Source: an uncultured Alphaproteobacteria bacterium
GTDB lineage: Bacteria; Pseudomonadota; Alphaproteobacteria; Rhodobacterales; Rhodobacteraceae
Assembly (NCBI GenBank): GCA_902584635.1
Contig: CACIAQ010000001.1
Coordinates: forward strand, 104,211-168,210
Length of the DNA: 64,000 nucleotides
Direction: 5' to 3'
Shown here: in pieces, positions 34,030-42,552 of the stretch
How positions within the stretch are numbered: the first letter of the stretch is position 1
Layout: the number at the start of each line of letters is the position of its first letter
The notes under the pieces: model-generated
The model's database searches: none
What the model saw: only the letters and a program-made list of their open reading frames with translations
Told to the model about the DNA's origin: nothing
Made by a program: the position numbers and the translations under genes

Positions 34030-34695
34030 ATGTCAAAAACAGATACGGCGTATCAGTATTGGAATACTGAATGGGATAATAAAATTGTTACTGAGAAATG
34101 GACTGTAGCTGAGCCAGAGGTGCTCGCAACTTTCGAAAATATCGGGCCATCTAAAAAGGTTTTAGATCTCGGTGCCGGGGTAGGCCGGCATAGCCTTCCT
34201 TTTGCGGAAAACGGTTGTGAGGTTACTGCTTTTGATGCAGCAGAAAGTGGACTTGCTTCTATTGAGCAGTTAGGAAAGGAAAAAAGTATTTCTATAAAAA
34301 CAGTACTTGGAAAAATGGATCAATTACCCTTTGCTAATGATTACTTCGATCACGTGTTATCGTGGAATGTGATTTACCATGGTAATCACAATATTTTAAT
34401 CGATACTGTAAATGAGATAAAAAGAGTACTGAAACCTGGAGGCACGTTTCATGGAACCATGCTCCCTAAGAAAAGAATTGACCTTTTAAAAAGTGAATTC
34501 GATTGCAAAGAGATTTCCACAAACACTTGGATTGTCAATTCAGACTCTGAAAGCGATAAGGCTCATCCTCATTATTATTGTACTGCCAACGAATTAACGT
34601 CGATATTTAAGGATTTTGAATTTAATCGGCTTACTATGCAAGAACATGATAAACCAAACTCATGGCATTGGCATCTGATGGTCGAAAAGCTGTAG
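34030..34695 (+). CDS. Class I SAM-dependent methyltransferase in the second phosphonate-type operon
   Basis: This 221-aa cytosolic methyltransferase starts at ATG 34030 rather than the TTG of the track. Motif I is VLDLGAGVGRHSLPFA, then VTAFDAAESGL, and the later RVLKPGGTFHGTML. The acceptor is unknown. It begins 26 nt after the permease, so it probably belongs to the operon, which is unusual for an oxyanion importer. Methylation of an imported compound or of arsenite are ideas only; the cysteine pattern of arsenite methyltransferases is absent. Confidence 0.82.
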   Translation: MSKTDTAYQYWNTEWDNKIVTEKWTVAEPEVLATFENIGPSKKVLDLGAGVGRHSLPFAENGCEVTAFDAAESGLASIEQLGKEKSISIKTVLGKMDQLPFANDYFDHVLSWNVIYHGNHNILIDTVNEIKRVLKPGGTFHGTMLPKKRIDLLKSEFDCKEISTNTWIVNSDSESDKAHPHYYCTANELTSIFKDFEFNRLTMQEHDKPNSWHWHLMVEKL

Positions 34696-34707
34696 CTTAA
34701 ATGAGTA

Positions 34708-34756
34708 AATTAGGGCGCCTTTTTATAGTATACAAACATAAGAGGTCCGCCTAATT
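34708..34756. terminator. Long imperfect hairpin between convergent genes
   Basis: AATTAGG and CCTAATT form the outer arms, and CCTTTTTAT and ATAAGAGG extend the stem inside. It lies between the converging methyltransferase and aquaporin genes and may end transcription from both sides. T-tracts are modest. Confidence 0.4.
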
Positions 34757-34769
34757 CAACCGCATAACA

Positions 34770-35426
34770 TCATTTCCTACCATTTTCAATTAGGTTACAA
34801 ACAGTAAGTGCAGAAACTCCACCTAATACTTGAAATAATATAAAAAAGGGAAGATCAGAGAAATTAATGCCTGAAAATGTATCCGTCAAGGTCCTAGCGA
34901 ATGTTACTGCTGGGTTAGCAAAACTGGTAGAAGAGGTGAACCAATAAGCACCTGTTATATATAAGCCTACTAATGCGGGTACCTTTCTGGGACTATATCT
35001 TGATCCTAGCAATATAGTAAAAATTAGGCCAAAAGTCGCAACGAACTCGGCAATATAAATTGGTGAGCCCGTTCTTATCTTTGACGAAAATTGTATGATA
35101 CTTACATCAAACATAAAATGAGCAACCCAGGTTCCAAAAACTGATCCCGCTATTTGGGAAAGTAAGTATGTAGAAAGCTCAACATTATTAAGATTCCCTC
35201 TTAAACGCATAACTAGTGATACTGCTGGATTGAAGTGAGCGCCCGAAACTGGAGCTAGAATTGTGATCATAACAAATAAAATCGCCCCTGTAGCTATGGT
35301 ATTTCCTAATAAAGCCAAAGACTCAATTCCTGCTGAAAGCCTTTCACTCATTATGCCTGAGCCGACTATCGTCCCTAATAAAAAAGAGGTACCTATAAAC
35401 TCTGCTATGTTTTTTTTATATGTCAT
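34770..35426 (-). CDS. MIP-family channel, AqpS-like
   Basis: This 218-aa aquaglyceroporin has six membrane segments and both NPA boxes: GAHFNPAVSLVMR and SFANPAVTFART. The N-terminus GTIVGSGIMSERLSAGIESL and GNTIATGAILFVMI resemble the AqpS group that accompanies arsenic genes in alphaproteobacteria and passes arsenite. Glycerol passage is the alternative, fitting the nearby glycerol-3-phosphate transporter. It stands alone, convergent with the methyltransferase. Confidence 0.83.
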   Translation of the reverse strand: MTYKKNIAEFIGTSFLLGTIVGSGIMSERLSAGIESLALLGNTIATGAILFVMITILAPVSGAHFNPAVSLVMRLRGNLNNVELSTYLLSQIAGSVFGTWVAHFMFDVSIIQFSSKIRTGSPIYIAEFVATFGLIFTILLGSRYSPRKVPALVGLYITGAYWFTSSTSFANPAVTFARTLTDTFSGINFSDLPFFILFQVLGGVSALTVCNLIENGRK

Positions 35427-35558
35427 TCAATTTTTTCTCTTTTGCTTTTCTAGTCTTTTAACATTGTATCCGATTATTGAAGTTTATCTTTTTTGCTTAC
35501 TAATAAGTAAATTTTATTTTAAAAAAGCGACATAAATAATTAGAAATTTTTGATAAAA

Positions 35559-35576
35559 TTTTCATTTTTTTGTAAT
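35559..35576 (+). promoter_or_regulatory. Pho-box-like site upstream of the isomerase-like gene
   Basis: TTTTCAT and TTGTAAT lie 11 nt apart, with a weaker GATA unit a further 11 nt upstream. AATGCT follows at the -10 distance. The match is weak in an AT-rich spacer. Confidence 0.3.
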
Positions 35577-35613
35577 AAAACTGGAAAATGCTGACCTTAA
35601 AAGGAGATCTCAG

Positions 35614-36441
35614 ATGAAACCATTTAAAATTGGGGCGGCAATGCCAATAAGTGAAGTTGAAAATCATAAACCTTGGTTATTCGATGATGAAAGAGATTTA
35701 GAACTTCAAGATTTCGTCAGCAATGAAATTTACATAAACGAAGATTGGAAAAATATTGCTCAAACTGCTAAAAAGAAACTGAAAGGGTTTAATGGAAGAC
35801 TGGGGGTGCATGGCCCATTTTGGGGTTTAGACTTTTCTTGCTTTGACTCTGAGGTTGCAAAAGTAATCTCTAAAAGACTTTGTCAAGGGGTAGAAGCAGC
35901 AGCAGAAACCGGTGCGATACAAATGGTTATGCACTCACCATTTGATAACTGGCACGAATTTAATAGATTCAATATCTACAATGGTAAGCGAGCATTGGAA
36001 CAAGTCTTTGACGTAGTAGCAAGAATTATTTCTCCAGCTCTAAAGATTGCAGAAAATGAAGGAGTCGAGTTGGTTATGGAAAATATTAAGGATATCAATC
36101 CACAGACTAGAAGGCAGCTAGTTGAGAGCATTGAATCTAATTCTCTAAAGCTTTCGATAGATACTGGGCATGCACATATAGCAGGGCTTGCTTCTAAAGC
36201 CCCACCCGTCGATATTTTTGTTGAAGACGCAGGCAATCTATTGAAGCATGTTCATATTCAAGATGGTGATGGTTATGCAGACCGACACCAAGCACCCGGC
36301 AATGGAACAATTAATTGGCATTCTGTTTTCCAATCCCTAAGTTTCTTAGAGAGCAACCCACATTTAATCCTAGAACTCAAAAACTATGGAGAAATACCAA
36401 TAGCATTTTCTTATCTCAGCGAAAGAGGGCTGGCTTTTTAA
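35614..36441 (+). CDS. Sugar phosphate isomerase/epimerase-like TIM-barrel protein
   Basis: This 275-aa protein of the xylose isomerase-like/AP endonuclease 2 fold has metal-site stretches IQMVMHSPFDNWH, ELVMENIKDINP, LSIDTGHAHI and VHIQDGDGYADRHQAPGNG. The strong site AAGGAG precedes the ATG by 9 nt. Family members isomerise or epimerise sugars or act on phosphorylated inositols; the substrate is not evident. It is divergent from aqpS and convergent with ugpC, so an operon link to ugp is absent. Confidence 0.83.
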   Translation: MKPFKIGAAMPISEVENHKPWLFDDERDLELQDFVSNEIYINEDWKNIAQTAKKKLKGFNGRLGVHGPFWGLDFSCFDSEVAKVISKRLCQGVEAAAETGAIQMVMHSPFDNWHEFNRFNIYNGKRALEQVFDVVARIISPALKIAENEGVELVMENIKDINPQTRRQLVESIESNSLKLSIDTGHAHIAGLASKAPPVDIFVEDAGNLLKHVHIQDGDGYADRHQAPGNGTINWHSVFQSLSFLESNPHLILELKNYGEIPIAFSYLSERGLAF

Positions 36442-36624
36442 GACAACGGAATGTAACTTAAGGCAAGAACAAGCAAAACATCGTCCTTATTTTTTACCTA
36501 TTTGTATGGGTACAAACTATGCTTATAGATTAAACAATTAGCATTTAATTCTTTTGTTGTTTGTCAAATGAACTAAGATGCCCTTGTCTCTCTTCAATAA
36601 TAAGGCGAAAAAGCTTACAGAAAT

Positions 36625-37680
36625 CTATTTAGTTAACGCTTTAGAAGTTTCCCTATCAAAAAAATGCAAGGCTTTATTATTTGTAGATATGTGTATGGTG
36701 TCTCCTACCTCCACGCTAGCACGTGATTGAGTACTTACGCAAAGTTGATTTTCCTTCATATCAACACAGTATATGACGGTACTCGAACCAAGTTTTTCAA
36801 TAAGCTCCACCTTACATTTGACACCGGTTGTAGCTTTAGTGATTGATATATCTTCAGGCCTCACTCCTAGGATAACATCATCTTTATCTTCATATCTAGC
36901 TGGTACAGCGAAACTCGAAGCTTTAAAGGTCTTATCTTTTATACTGCCTGTGATGAAATTCATGCTAGGAGTGCCGATAAATTCTGCTACAAATTTAGTT
37001 TTGGGGTGATAATAAATTTCCATTGGAGTACCCACTTGCTCCATCACTCCTTTATTCATAACAACTAATCGATCACCCAGGGTCATTGCTTCAGTTTGAT
37101 CATGAGTAACGAAAATACTAGTCGTTCCCATTTTTCTTTGTAATTTTTTTATTTCCAGTCGCACCTGGACCCGTAGTTTTGCGTCTAAATTTGAAAGTGG
37201 TTCATCGAATAAAAATACTTTTGGATCACGAGCTATTGCTCTCCCCATGGCAACGCGTTGTCTTTGTCCTCCTGATAGTTGACCTGGTTTTTTACTCAAT
37301 AGATCGCCAATTTGAAGTAATTCTGAAACATTTGTAACCTGTGCTTCTATTTCCAGTTTTTTTATTCCTCTACTTCTTAGGCCATAAGCGATATTATTAT
37401 AGACTGACATATGGGGGTATAAGGCATAATTCTGGAAAACCATTGCTATATCCCTCTCAGAGGGGTCTATTTCATTAATTCTGTTTCCATCTAGGTCTAT
37501 TTCTCCCTCCGTTACGTCTTCTAACCCAGCTATCATTCTAAGTAATGTTGACTTTCCACAACCGCTGGGCCCAACAAAGACAACTAATTCACCCTTCTCA
37601 ATCGATAAAGAAGAGTTGAAAATAGCCTGGGTTCCATCTGGATATACTTTTACAACGTTCTTAAGGTTTATAAAACTCAT
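36625..37680 (-). CDS. ugpC: sn-Glycerol-3-phosphate ABC transporter ATP-binding protein UgpC
   Basis: This is the ATPase of the glycerol-3-phosphate importer, 351 aa with the ABC domain plus a C-terminal regulatory OB-fold. It has Walker [29 protein letters not shown], the signature LSGGQRQRVAMGRAI, Walker B FLFDEPLSNLDAKLR and the C-terminal ILGVRPEDISI. It is close to MalK/MsmK types, and the call rests on the ugpBAE genes upstream. Its start abuts the ugpE stop. Confidence 0.9.
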   Translation of the reverse strand: MSFINLKNVVKVYPDGTQAIFNSSLSIEKGELVVFVGPSGCGKSTLLRMIAGLEDVTEGEIDLDGNRINEIDPSERDIAMVFQNYALYPHMSVYNNIAYGLRSRGIKKLEIEAQVTNVSELLQIGDLLSKKPGQLSGGQRQRVAMGRAIARDPKVFLFDEPLSNLDAKLRVQVRLEIKKLQRKMGTTSIFVTHDQTEAMTLGDRLVVMNKGVMEQVGTPMEIYYHPKTKFVAEFIGTPSMNFITGSIKDKTFKASSFAVPARYEDKDDVILGVRPEDISITKATTGVKCKVELIEKLGSSTVIYCVDMKENQLCVSTQSRASVEVGDTIHISTNNKALHFFDRETSKALTK

Positions 37681-38535
37681 TCACTTCTCCGTTTGTATAA
37701 GACCCTTAATAAACCAACGTTGCAACAAAACAACAATGAGAACGGGCGGTATTATTGATAGTATAATATACGCAAACCTTTGCCCCACTCTAGGTAAAGA
37801 CACACCTTCGTATAATTCGACATAGATTAATTTCATCCCCATTACAACTGTCCAGTACTTCTCATCAGTAGTCATTAAAAGAGGCCATAAGTATTGGCTG
37901 TATCCAAAAACAAACATAAAAATAAACATCGCTGCAATCATCGTTTTTGAAAGGGGCACTAAAAAGTCAATAAAAAATCTCCAGCTATTAGCTCCATCAA
38001 GCTTGGCTGACTCAAGAAGTTCATCAGGAACTGACTTATAAAATTGTCTAAAGAAAAAAACTGCAGTTGCCGAGGCAACTAATGGGAGTACGAGGCCAGT
38101 ATAGCTGTTTGTCAAGCCCATATCAGATACAATTTTGTAGCTGGGAAATATTCTGACCTCTAAGGGAACTAACAAAGTTATGAAGATAAACCAGAAAATG
38201 GGTGTGGCTAAGCTAAATCGGAAATAAACGAGTGAATAAGCAGCCATCATCGAAATAATAACCTTAAGTGTGGCGATCCCTAGCCCCATTATAAAACTAT
38301 TTATCAGCATGCCAGTAGCTGTTATTTCTTCTGAAAACCCCCCTTTTTCGTTCAACACCTCGTCATAATTTTCGATAAATAGAGGTCCTGGGTACCACTG
38401 CATCCCTTCTGTTATTAGGGTCACATTATCATGGGTTGAGCTTGTAAAGGCTAGCCAAATAGGAATTACCATAAGTAAAACTCCCAATAGTAATATAAAG
38501 TGTGCAAACATTTGAGTAAGACGATTGATAATCAA
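37681..38535 (-). CDS. ugpE: sn-Glycerol-3-phosphate ABC transporter permease UgpE
   Basis: This 284-aa inner-membrane permease belongs to the MalG group. It has six membrane segments and the contact loop ESAKLDGANSWRFFIDFLVP. The PLLMTTDEKYWTVVMGMK stretch near the C-terminus is typical of UgpE. It overlaps ugpA by 4 nt and abuts ugpC. Confidence 0.9.
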   Translation of the reverse strand: MIINRLTQMFAHFILLLGVLLMVIPIWLAFTSSTHDNVTLITEGMQWYPGPLFIENYDEVLNEKGGFSEEITATGMLINSFIMGLGIATLKVIISMMAAYSLVYFRFSLATPIFWFIFITLLVPLEVRIFPSYKIVSDMGLTNSYTGLVLPLVASATAVFFFRQFYKSVPDELLESAKLDGANSWRFFIDFLVPLSKTMIAAMFIFMFVFGYSQYLWPLLMTTDEKYWTVVMGMKLIYVELYEGVSLPRVGQRFAYIILSIIPPVLIVVLLQRWFIKGLIQTEK

Positions 38536-39410
38536 TTGTAGTGAATCCTCCTTTCTATGTAACGAAACTGAATTATTGTTATGGTGAGTACTAATAGCAT
38601 CATAATTATTGACTGAGCACCCGCAGCTCCCAAATCTAATCCTCGAAAACCGTCTATATATGCTTTATATACTAAAGTTTTAGTTTCCCCTGAAGGCGCT
38701 CCAATCGTCGTAGTATCAATAATCCCGAAGGTGTCGAAAAAACCATAAGTGATATTGATAATCACGAGAAAGAACGTTGTTGGCATTAGTAGGGGGAAAG
38801 TGATTGTCCAGAACCGACGCAGACTGCTTCTGCAATCAATTAAAGAAGCTTCGATAACTGATTTTTGTATCGTTTGCAACCCGGCAAGAAAAAAAATAAA
38901 GTTCGCGCTGATTTGTTTCCAAGATCCCGCTATGAATAAGTAGATATAGGCATCAAAAATATTTGCGGTCCAGTCAAACCCCCATAGAGAATTAAATAGA
39001 GCATATAGGATACCAAACCTTTCGCTAAAAAAATATTGAGCAGTTACCCCAACAACTGCAGGAGCTATAGCATACGGCCAAATCAAAAGGGTCTTGTAAG
39101 CGCTTTTTCCATGTATAACTTTATTGGCCTGAACCGCCAATAACAGCCCTAAAGAGCAAGAGATAACAGTTATGACAAATATGTAAATAAAAGTGAATTT
39201 AAGTGCTACAAGATATGAGGGATCTGATAGCACAAATTTAAAGTTGTCCCATCCTGCAAAAAACCTACCGAAGCCGAACGCATCTTGCGTCGTGAATGCA
39301 TCTCTAAACGTTTGCACTATAGGAAGATAAAGAAAAATTGATATAATTATCAGCGTTGGAGCTAAAAAAATATATTGGGTATATTTGGATTTAAATTGTA
39401 CTTTTTTCAT
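38532..39410 (-). CDS. ugpA: sn-Glycerol-3-phosphate ABC transporter permease UgpA
   Basis: This is the MalF-type partner of UgpE, about 292 aa from the ATG at 39410; the track start is a TTG two codons earlier. The N-terminus YIFLAPTLIIISIFLYLPIV and the contact loop EASLIDCRSSLRRFWTITFP, with YGFFDTFGIIDTTT, match UgpA. It starts 9 nt after a GC-rich hairpin that separates it from ugpB. Confidence 0.9.
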   Translation of the reverse strand: MKKVQFKSKYTQYIFLAPTLIIISIFLYLPIVQTFRDAFTTQDAFGFGRFFAGWDNFKFVLSDPSYLVALKFTFIYIFVITVISCSLGLLLAVQANKVIHGKSAYKTLLIWPYAIAPAVVGVTAQYFFSERFGILYALFNSLWGFDWTANIFDAYIYLFIAGSWKQISANFIFFLAGLQTIQKSVIEASLIDCRSSLRRFWTITFPLLMPTTFFLVIINITYGFFDTFGIIDTTTIGAPSGETKTLVYKAYIDGFRGLDLGAAGAQSIIMMLLVLTITIIQFRYIERRIHYN

Positions 39411-39419
39411 TAGCAAAAG

Positions 39420-39443
39420 GGAGGGAGGAAAACCCCTCCCTCC
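39420..39443 (-). other. ugpB-ugpA intergenic hairpin
   Basis: GGAGGGAGG pairs perfectly with CCTCCCTCC around a 6-nt loop, followed on the minus strand by CTTTTGC. The stem is very GC-rich for this genome. It may hold ugpB mRNA stable and reduce read-through to the permeases. Its left arm also looks like a Shine-Dalgarno but is too far from the ugpA start. Confidence 0.62.
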
Positions 39444-39461
39444 ATATTATTTTTGATTGGC

Positions 39462-40769
39462 TTACAAAGTCTTAGCAAACTGAGCAAGCAATTTTGATGC
39501 TCCTTCATCGGTTCTTTTCATAGCTTCTTCTACTGAAAGCTCACCAGTCAAGATTTTTGGGAAATTCTCATAAATAACCTCCCTTATTTGTGGCCAATTT
39601 CCTGCCCTATATCCACCAGGAATAGTTGCGCCTTCCAGATTTAACTGTTCTGGAGCGGTTTTATGATACGGTGAAGTTCTGTAAAAATTTATTGTTTCTG
39701 CAAGCTGTCCACCACCTTTGGTCACGACTGTATAACCAGTAGTATTATGATAATAAAGGTCCATTTCGGGTGAGCCCATAAACTTGATGAACTTTGCTAG
39801 CGCAGCGTATTCCTCTTCAGTATGGCCATTTAAGATCCAGTTTGCCGCGCCACCAATAAAAGTGGGATATGCCTTGCCGCCTGTAATTGAGCTCCAGTAA
39901 GGAATTTGATTGGTAGTAAAATTAATTGGTAAATCCTTTATTCCACCAAAAGAACCAGAAGAGCCAAACCAAAAAGCCGCTTCACCTGCGTTAAACGGAG
40001 CTTGGTTATCACCCCATCCTCTTCCCTTGTAGGCATACCAACCTTTATCATGCCATTCTTTTACCTTTGTCCAATGAGTTATAAACTCCGGAGTTTCAGA
40101 GAACAAAGTTTTGGTTGGAACGTCATCAAATCCATTGTTTCCATCTGTCATTAATAAATTGTGCCTTGAAAAAAAGTTTTCAGTCCAAATCCAGGGATCA
40201 TGACTTTGAACGAGCGGAATGTATCCTGCGTCTTTAATCTTTTGAGCTATTTCTTCAAATTCCTCATAAGTCGTCGGTACGTCAACTCCAACTTTTTTCA
40301 GTATATCCATGTTTGCATACATGATACATGTTGAACTATTAAAGGGTACTCCAATCATTTTGCCATCAGCATCGGCATAAAAGTTTTTTACTTGGGGAAT
40401 GTAGTTGTCTGCATTTACGTCTATGCCGTATTTTTCCCCCATTTCTTCAAAACCAATTACCACTCCATTTTTCACTTGAGCAACCATGATAGCGGCGCCT
40501 GCATCGTAGACTTGTGTATAGTGTGGATGGTCTCCAGCTCTGTAAGCTGCAATTGTAGCCGATAAGTTATCTTCATAACTTCCTTTGCCAGTAGGAATAA
40601 CTACGATATCGTCTTGAGACTCATTAAATCTTTTCGCTATTTCTATAATTACGTCTCCCAAGAACCCACTATTTCCATACCACCAATGAATCTCTGTTTT
40701 GGCGAAGGATGGCGATATCGAGAAAAAGAGCAAGAAAAGTGCGACTGCTTTAGTCCTTATAAATTTCAT
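39462..40769 (-). CDS. ugpB: sn-Glycerol-3-phosphate-binding protein UgpB
   Basis: This periplasmic receptor has 435 aa, with a signal peptide ending near SFA-KTE. TEIHWWYGNSGFLGDVI opens the mature protein, as in UgpB, and IVVIPTGKGSYEDNLSATIA, FNSSTCIMYANMDIL and the C-terminal PGGYRAGNWPQIREVI are typical. UgpB binds glycerol-3-phosphate and glycerophosphodiesters. A Pho-box-like site is about 55-80 nt upstream, and a hairpin lies between it and ugpA. A GDPD gene at the right edge could supply its ligand. Confidence 0.9.
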   Translation of the reverse strand: MKFIRTKAVALFLLFFSISPSFAKTEIHWWYGNSGFLGDVIIEIAKRFNESQDDIVVIPTGKGSYEDNLSATIAAYRAGDHPHYTQVYDAGAAIMVAQVKNGVVIGFEEMGEKYGIDVNADNYIPQVKNFYADADGKMIGVPFNSSTCIMYANMDILKKVGVDVPTTYEEFEEIAQKIKDAGYIPLVQSHDPWIWTENFFSRHNLLMTDGNNGFDDVPTKTLFSETPEFITHWTKVKEWHDKGWYAYKGRGWGDNQAPFNAGEAAFWFGSSGSFGGIKDLPINFTTNQIPYWSSITGGKAYPTFIGGAANWILNGHTEEEYAALAKFIKFMGSPEMDLYYHNTTGYTVVTKGGGQLAETINFYRTSPYHKTAPEQLNLEGATIPGGYRAGNWPQIREVIYENFPKILTGELSVEEAMKRTDEGASKLLAQFAKTL

Positions 40770-40820
40770 TCTATATATCCTTTCAAAAGCTCAAGGTTGC
40801 TGAAGGATTTTTAAGAAATT

Positions 40821-40849
40821 TTGTCAGAAATATGAAATTTTTATGTAAA
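40821..40849 (-). promoter_or_regulatory. Pho-box-like triple repeat upstream of ugpB
   Basis: The coding strand reads TTTACAT, ATTTCAT and CTGACAA with exact 11-nt steps. All three units keep the central CA. The -10 is weak. ugp is a known Pho-regulon member in other proteobacteria, which supports the reading. Confidence 0.55.
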
Positions 40850-41002
40850 CAAATTTATATATCAATTGTTAATAAATGTATGAAATCCCCCTTTAAGTTA
40901 AGGCGTTTTTTAAGTGCTTTGTCATTTTTCTACCAGATGGGTCATCCACACAAATGAGAAGATTAAGTACACGTATGAATTTTTTTTATGATAAGTATTT
41001 CG

Positions 41003-41030
41003 CAATTTAATAAAGTTAATTATTAAATTG
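41003..41030. promoter_or_regulatory. Perfect inverted repeat before the APH-fold kinase gene
   Basis: CAATTTAATAA and TTATTAAATTG form perfect 11-nt arms around AGTTAA. The repeat ends 26 nt before the kinase ATG, where it could be an operator for a dimeric regulator. It is AT-only apart from two positions, so a chance palindrome is possible. Confidence 0.45.
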
Positions 41031-41056
41031 TTAGAAGTCGGACATAAGTAGCATCA

Positions 41057-41908
41057 ATGGATTTAGAAAATATAGTTGTATCACTGGCAAAAAATAAAAG
41101 TGAAGATGTCCAAGAAAATTTAATAAAGATGGTTGGTGGCCACTCTAATCATGTTTGGAGGTATAAAGGAGCGCAGGAGATTGTGTTGAAAAAATACCTC
41201 AAGGTTCCTCCAGGATCTTTATTTGAGAATTCTTTACAGGAAGAAGAAAAGGCACTTAAAACTGTGAAACAGATAAATATTGCACCTAAATTTGTGAAAT
41301 CATGGCCTGATCTTTCTATTATTGCCTACAGATATGTTGAGGGTATTCCTTGGCAAAATGACATCAAGGCAGTGGCAGAGCTTATTTTGGAAAAAGAGAG
41401 GATCAATCCAGAAAAATTTAAGGAGGTCAGTTGTGAACCAGAGGAACTTTTGAAACAGGGAGATGTGTTTCTGGCAAAGTGCCAAAAATTGCCTAAAGTG
41501 AAAAGACCGCACCCGGAGCAGATCCCACCACTTAAAAAATTTTCACTCTTACATAGAGATATAAGGCAGAATTTGATAAGTGAATTTAGAGGAGGCATAA
41601 AGTTAATTGATTGGCAAACACCAGCAAAAGGGGACATCTGTGAGGATATATTTTCATTTATTTCACCAGGTTTCCAGATACTCGCTAACGGAACACCTTT
41701 CTCCGCAAAAGACTTTAATAGTTTTTGGAAATTTGTTGAACGGCCTGATTTATATGAGCGTTATAGAAAAATTAGGGCAGCTTTTGCATGGAGACATGGG
41801 TCATATTGTTGGTGGAAGTCGACAATTGTTGAAAGTAAATATTTAAGAACCAAGTATAGGTCAGCTTCCCTTGCAGAATTTGATTACTCTACCTCGAATA
41901 GTTTGTAA
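41057..41908 (+). CDS. APH-fold small-molecule kinase, substrate unknown
   Basis: This 283-aa protein has the aminoglycoside phosphotransferase/choline kinase fold. The catalytic loop is LLHRDIRQNLI, and the metal-binding aspartate is in IKLIDWQTPAKGD. The N-terminal GGHSNHVWRYKG and VLKKYL supply the nucleotide site. The substrate is not evident; sugars, choline-like compounds and homoserine are phosphorylated by relatives. It stands alone after ugpB, read divergently, with a palindrome in front. Confidence 0.78.
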   Translation: MDLENIVVSLAKNKSEDVQENLIKMVGGHSNHVWRYKGAQEIVLKKYLKVPPGSLFENSLQEEEKALKTVKQINIAPKFVKSWPDLSIIAYRYVEGIPWQNDIKAVAELILEKERINPEKFKEVSCEPEELLKQGDVFLAKCQKLPKVKRPHPEQIPPLKKFSLLHRDIRQNLISEFRGGIKLIDWQTPAKGDICEDIFSFISPGFQILANGTPFSAKDFNSFWKFVERPDLYERYRKIRAAFAWRHGSYCWWKSTIVESKYLRTKYRSASLAEFDYSTSNSL

Positions 41909-42029
41909 TTGTCGAAATTATTAGTTAAAGCTCGACTTGGAACCTTAATGTTTTACACTTGTCGGAATTATTGCTACTTGGAAAAATTTCAATTGGTTTA
42001 AGAAATTAATAAAAGAAATTGATAAAAAA

Positions 42030-42542
42030 ATGAAATCTCTATCCTTTATACGTCATGCTAAATCAGACTGGACCTCTCCGTTGGTGTCTGATCATGACCG
42101 TAGATTGGCAGATAGAGGGCAAAGAGCATCAACAATTATGAAAGATTTCTTTGAAACCGCGAATAAGAATTTTGATAGTGTATTCTCATCAACCGCCTTA
42201 AGAGCAGTGGAGACAATTGAAATCATAAAACCCTCCCTTAAGGATACAGAGATAATGTATAAAAAAGATCTCTATACTTTTGACGATCATATGATGTTGG
42301 AGTTCATATCTAAAATAAAAGATGACATATCATCAGTACTTATTGTGGGACATAATCCAGCCATACAAGAGACAGTTCTGCGTCTCTCAGACACCGAGCA
42401 AAACTCGAATTTACTGAATAGAGTTGAACACAAATATCCTACTGCCGCTTTTTGTACTCTTACATCCACGATAGAAAAGTGGGCACACGCTGGCGATACG
42501 ATGTTCAAGATTCAAGAATTCATTTGCCCGAAGGAGCTATAA
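42030..42542 (+). CDS. SixA-like histidine phosphatase
   Basis: This 170-aa member of the histidine phosphatase superfamily has the catalytic SFIRHAKSDWTSPLVSDHDR at the N-terminus. DRRLADRGQRAS matches SixA-type proteins, SSTALRAVETI supplies the second arginine, and LIVGHNPAIQE the second histidine. SixA removes phosphate from phosphohistidine in signalling or PTS proteins. It is convergent with the UlaG-like hydrolase gene. Confidence 0.87.
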   Translation: MKSLSFIRHAKSDWTSPLVSDHDRRLADRGQRASTIMKDFFETANKNFDSVFSSTALRAVETIEIIKPSLKDTEIMYKKDLYTFDDHMMLEFISKIKDDISSVLIVGHNPAIQETVLRLSDTEQNSNLLNRVEHKYPTAAFCTLTSTIEKWAHAGDTMFKIQEFICPKEL

Positions 42543-42552
42543 AATAGCAGTA

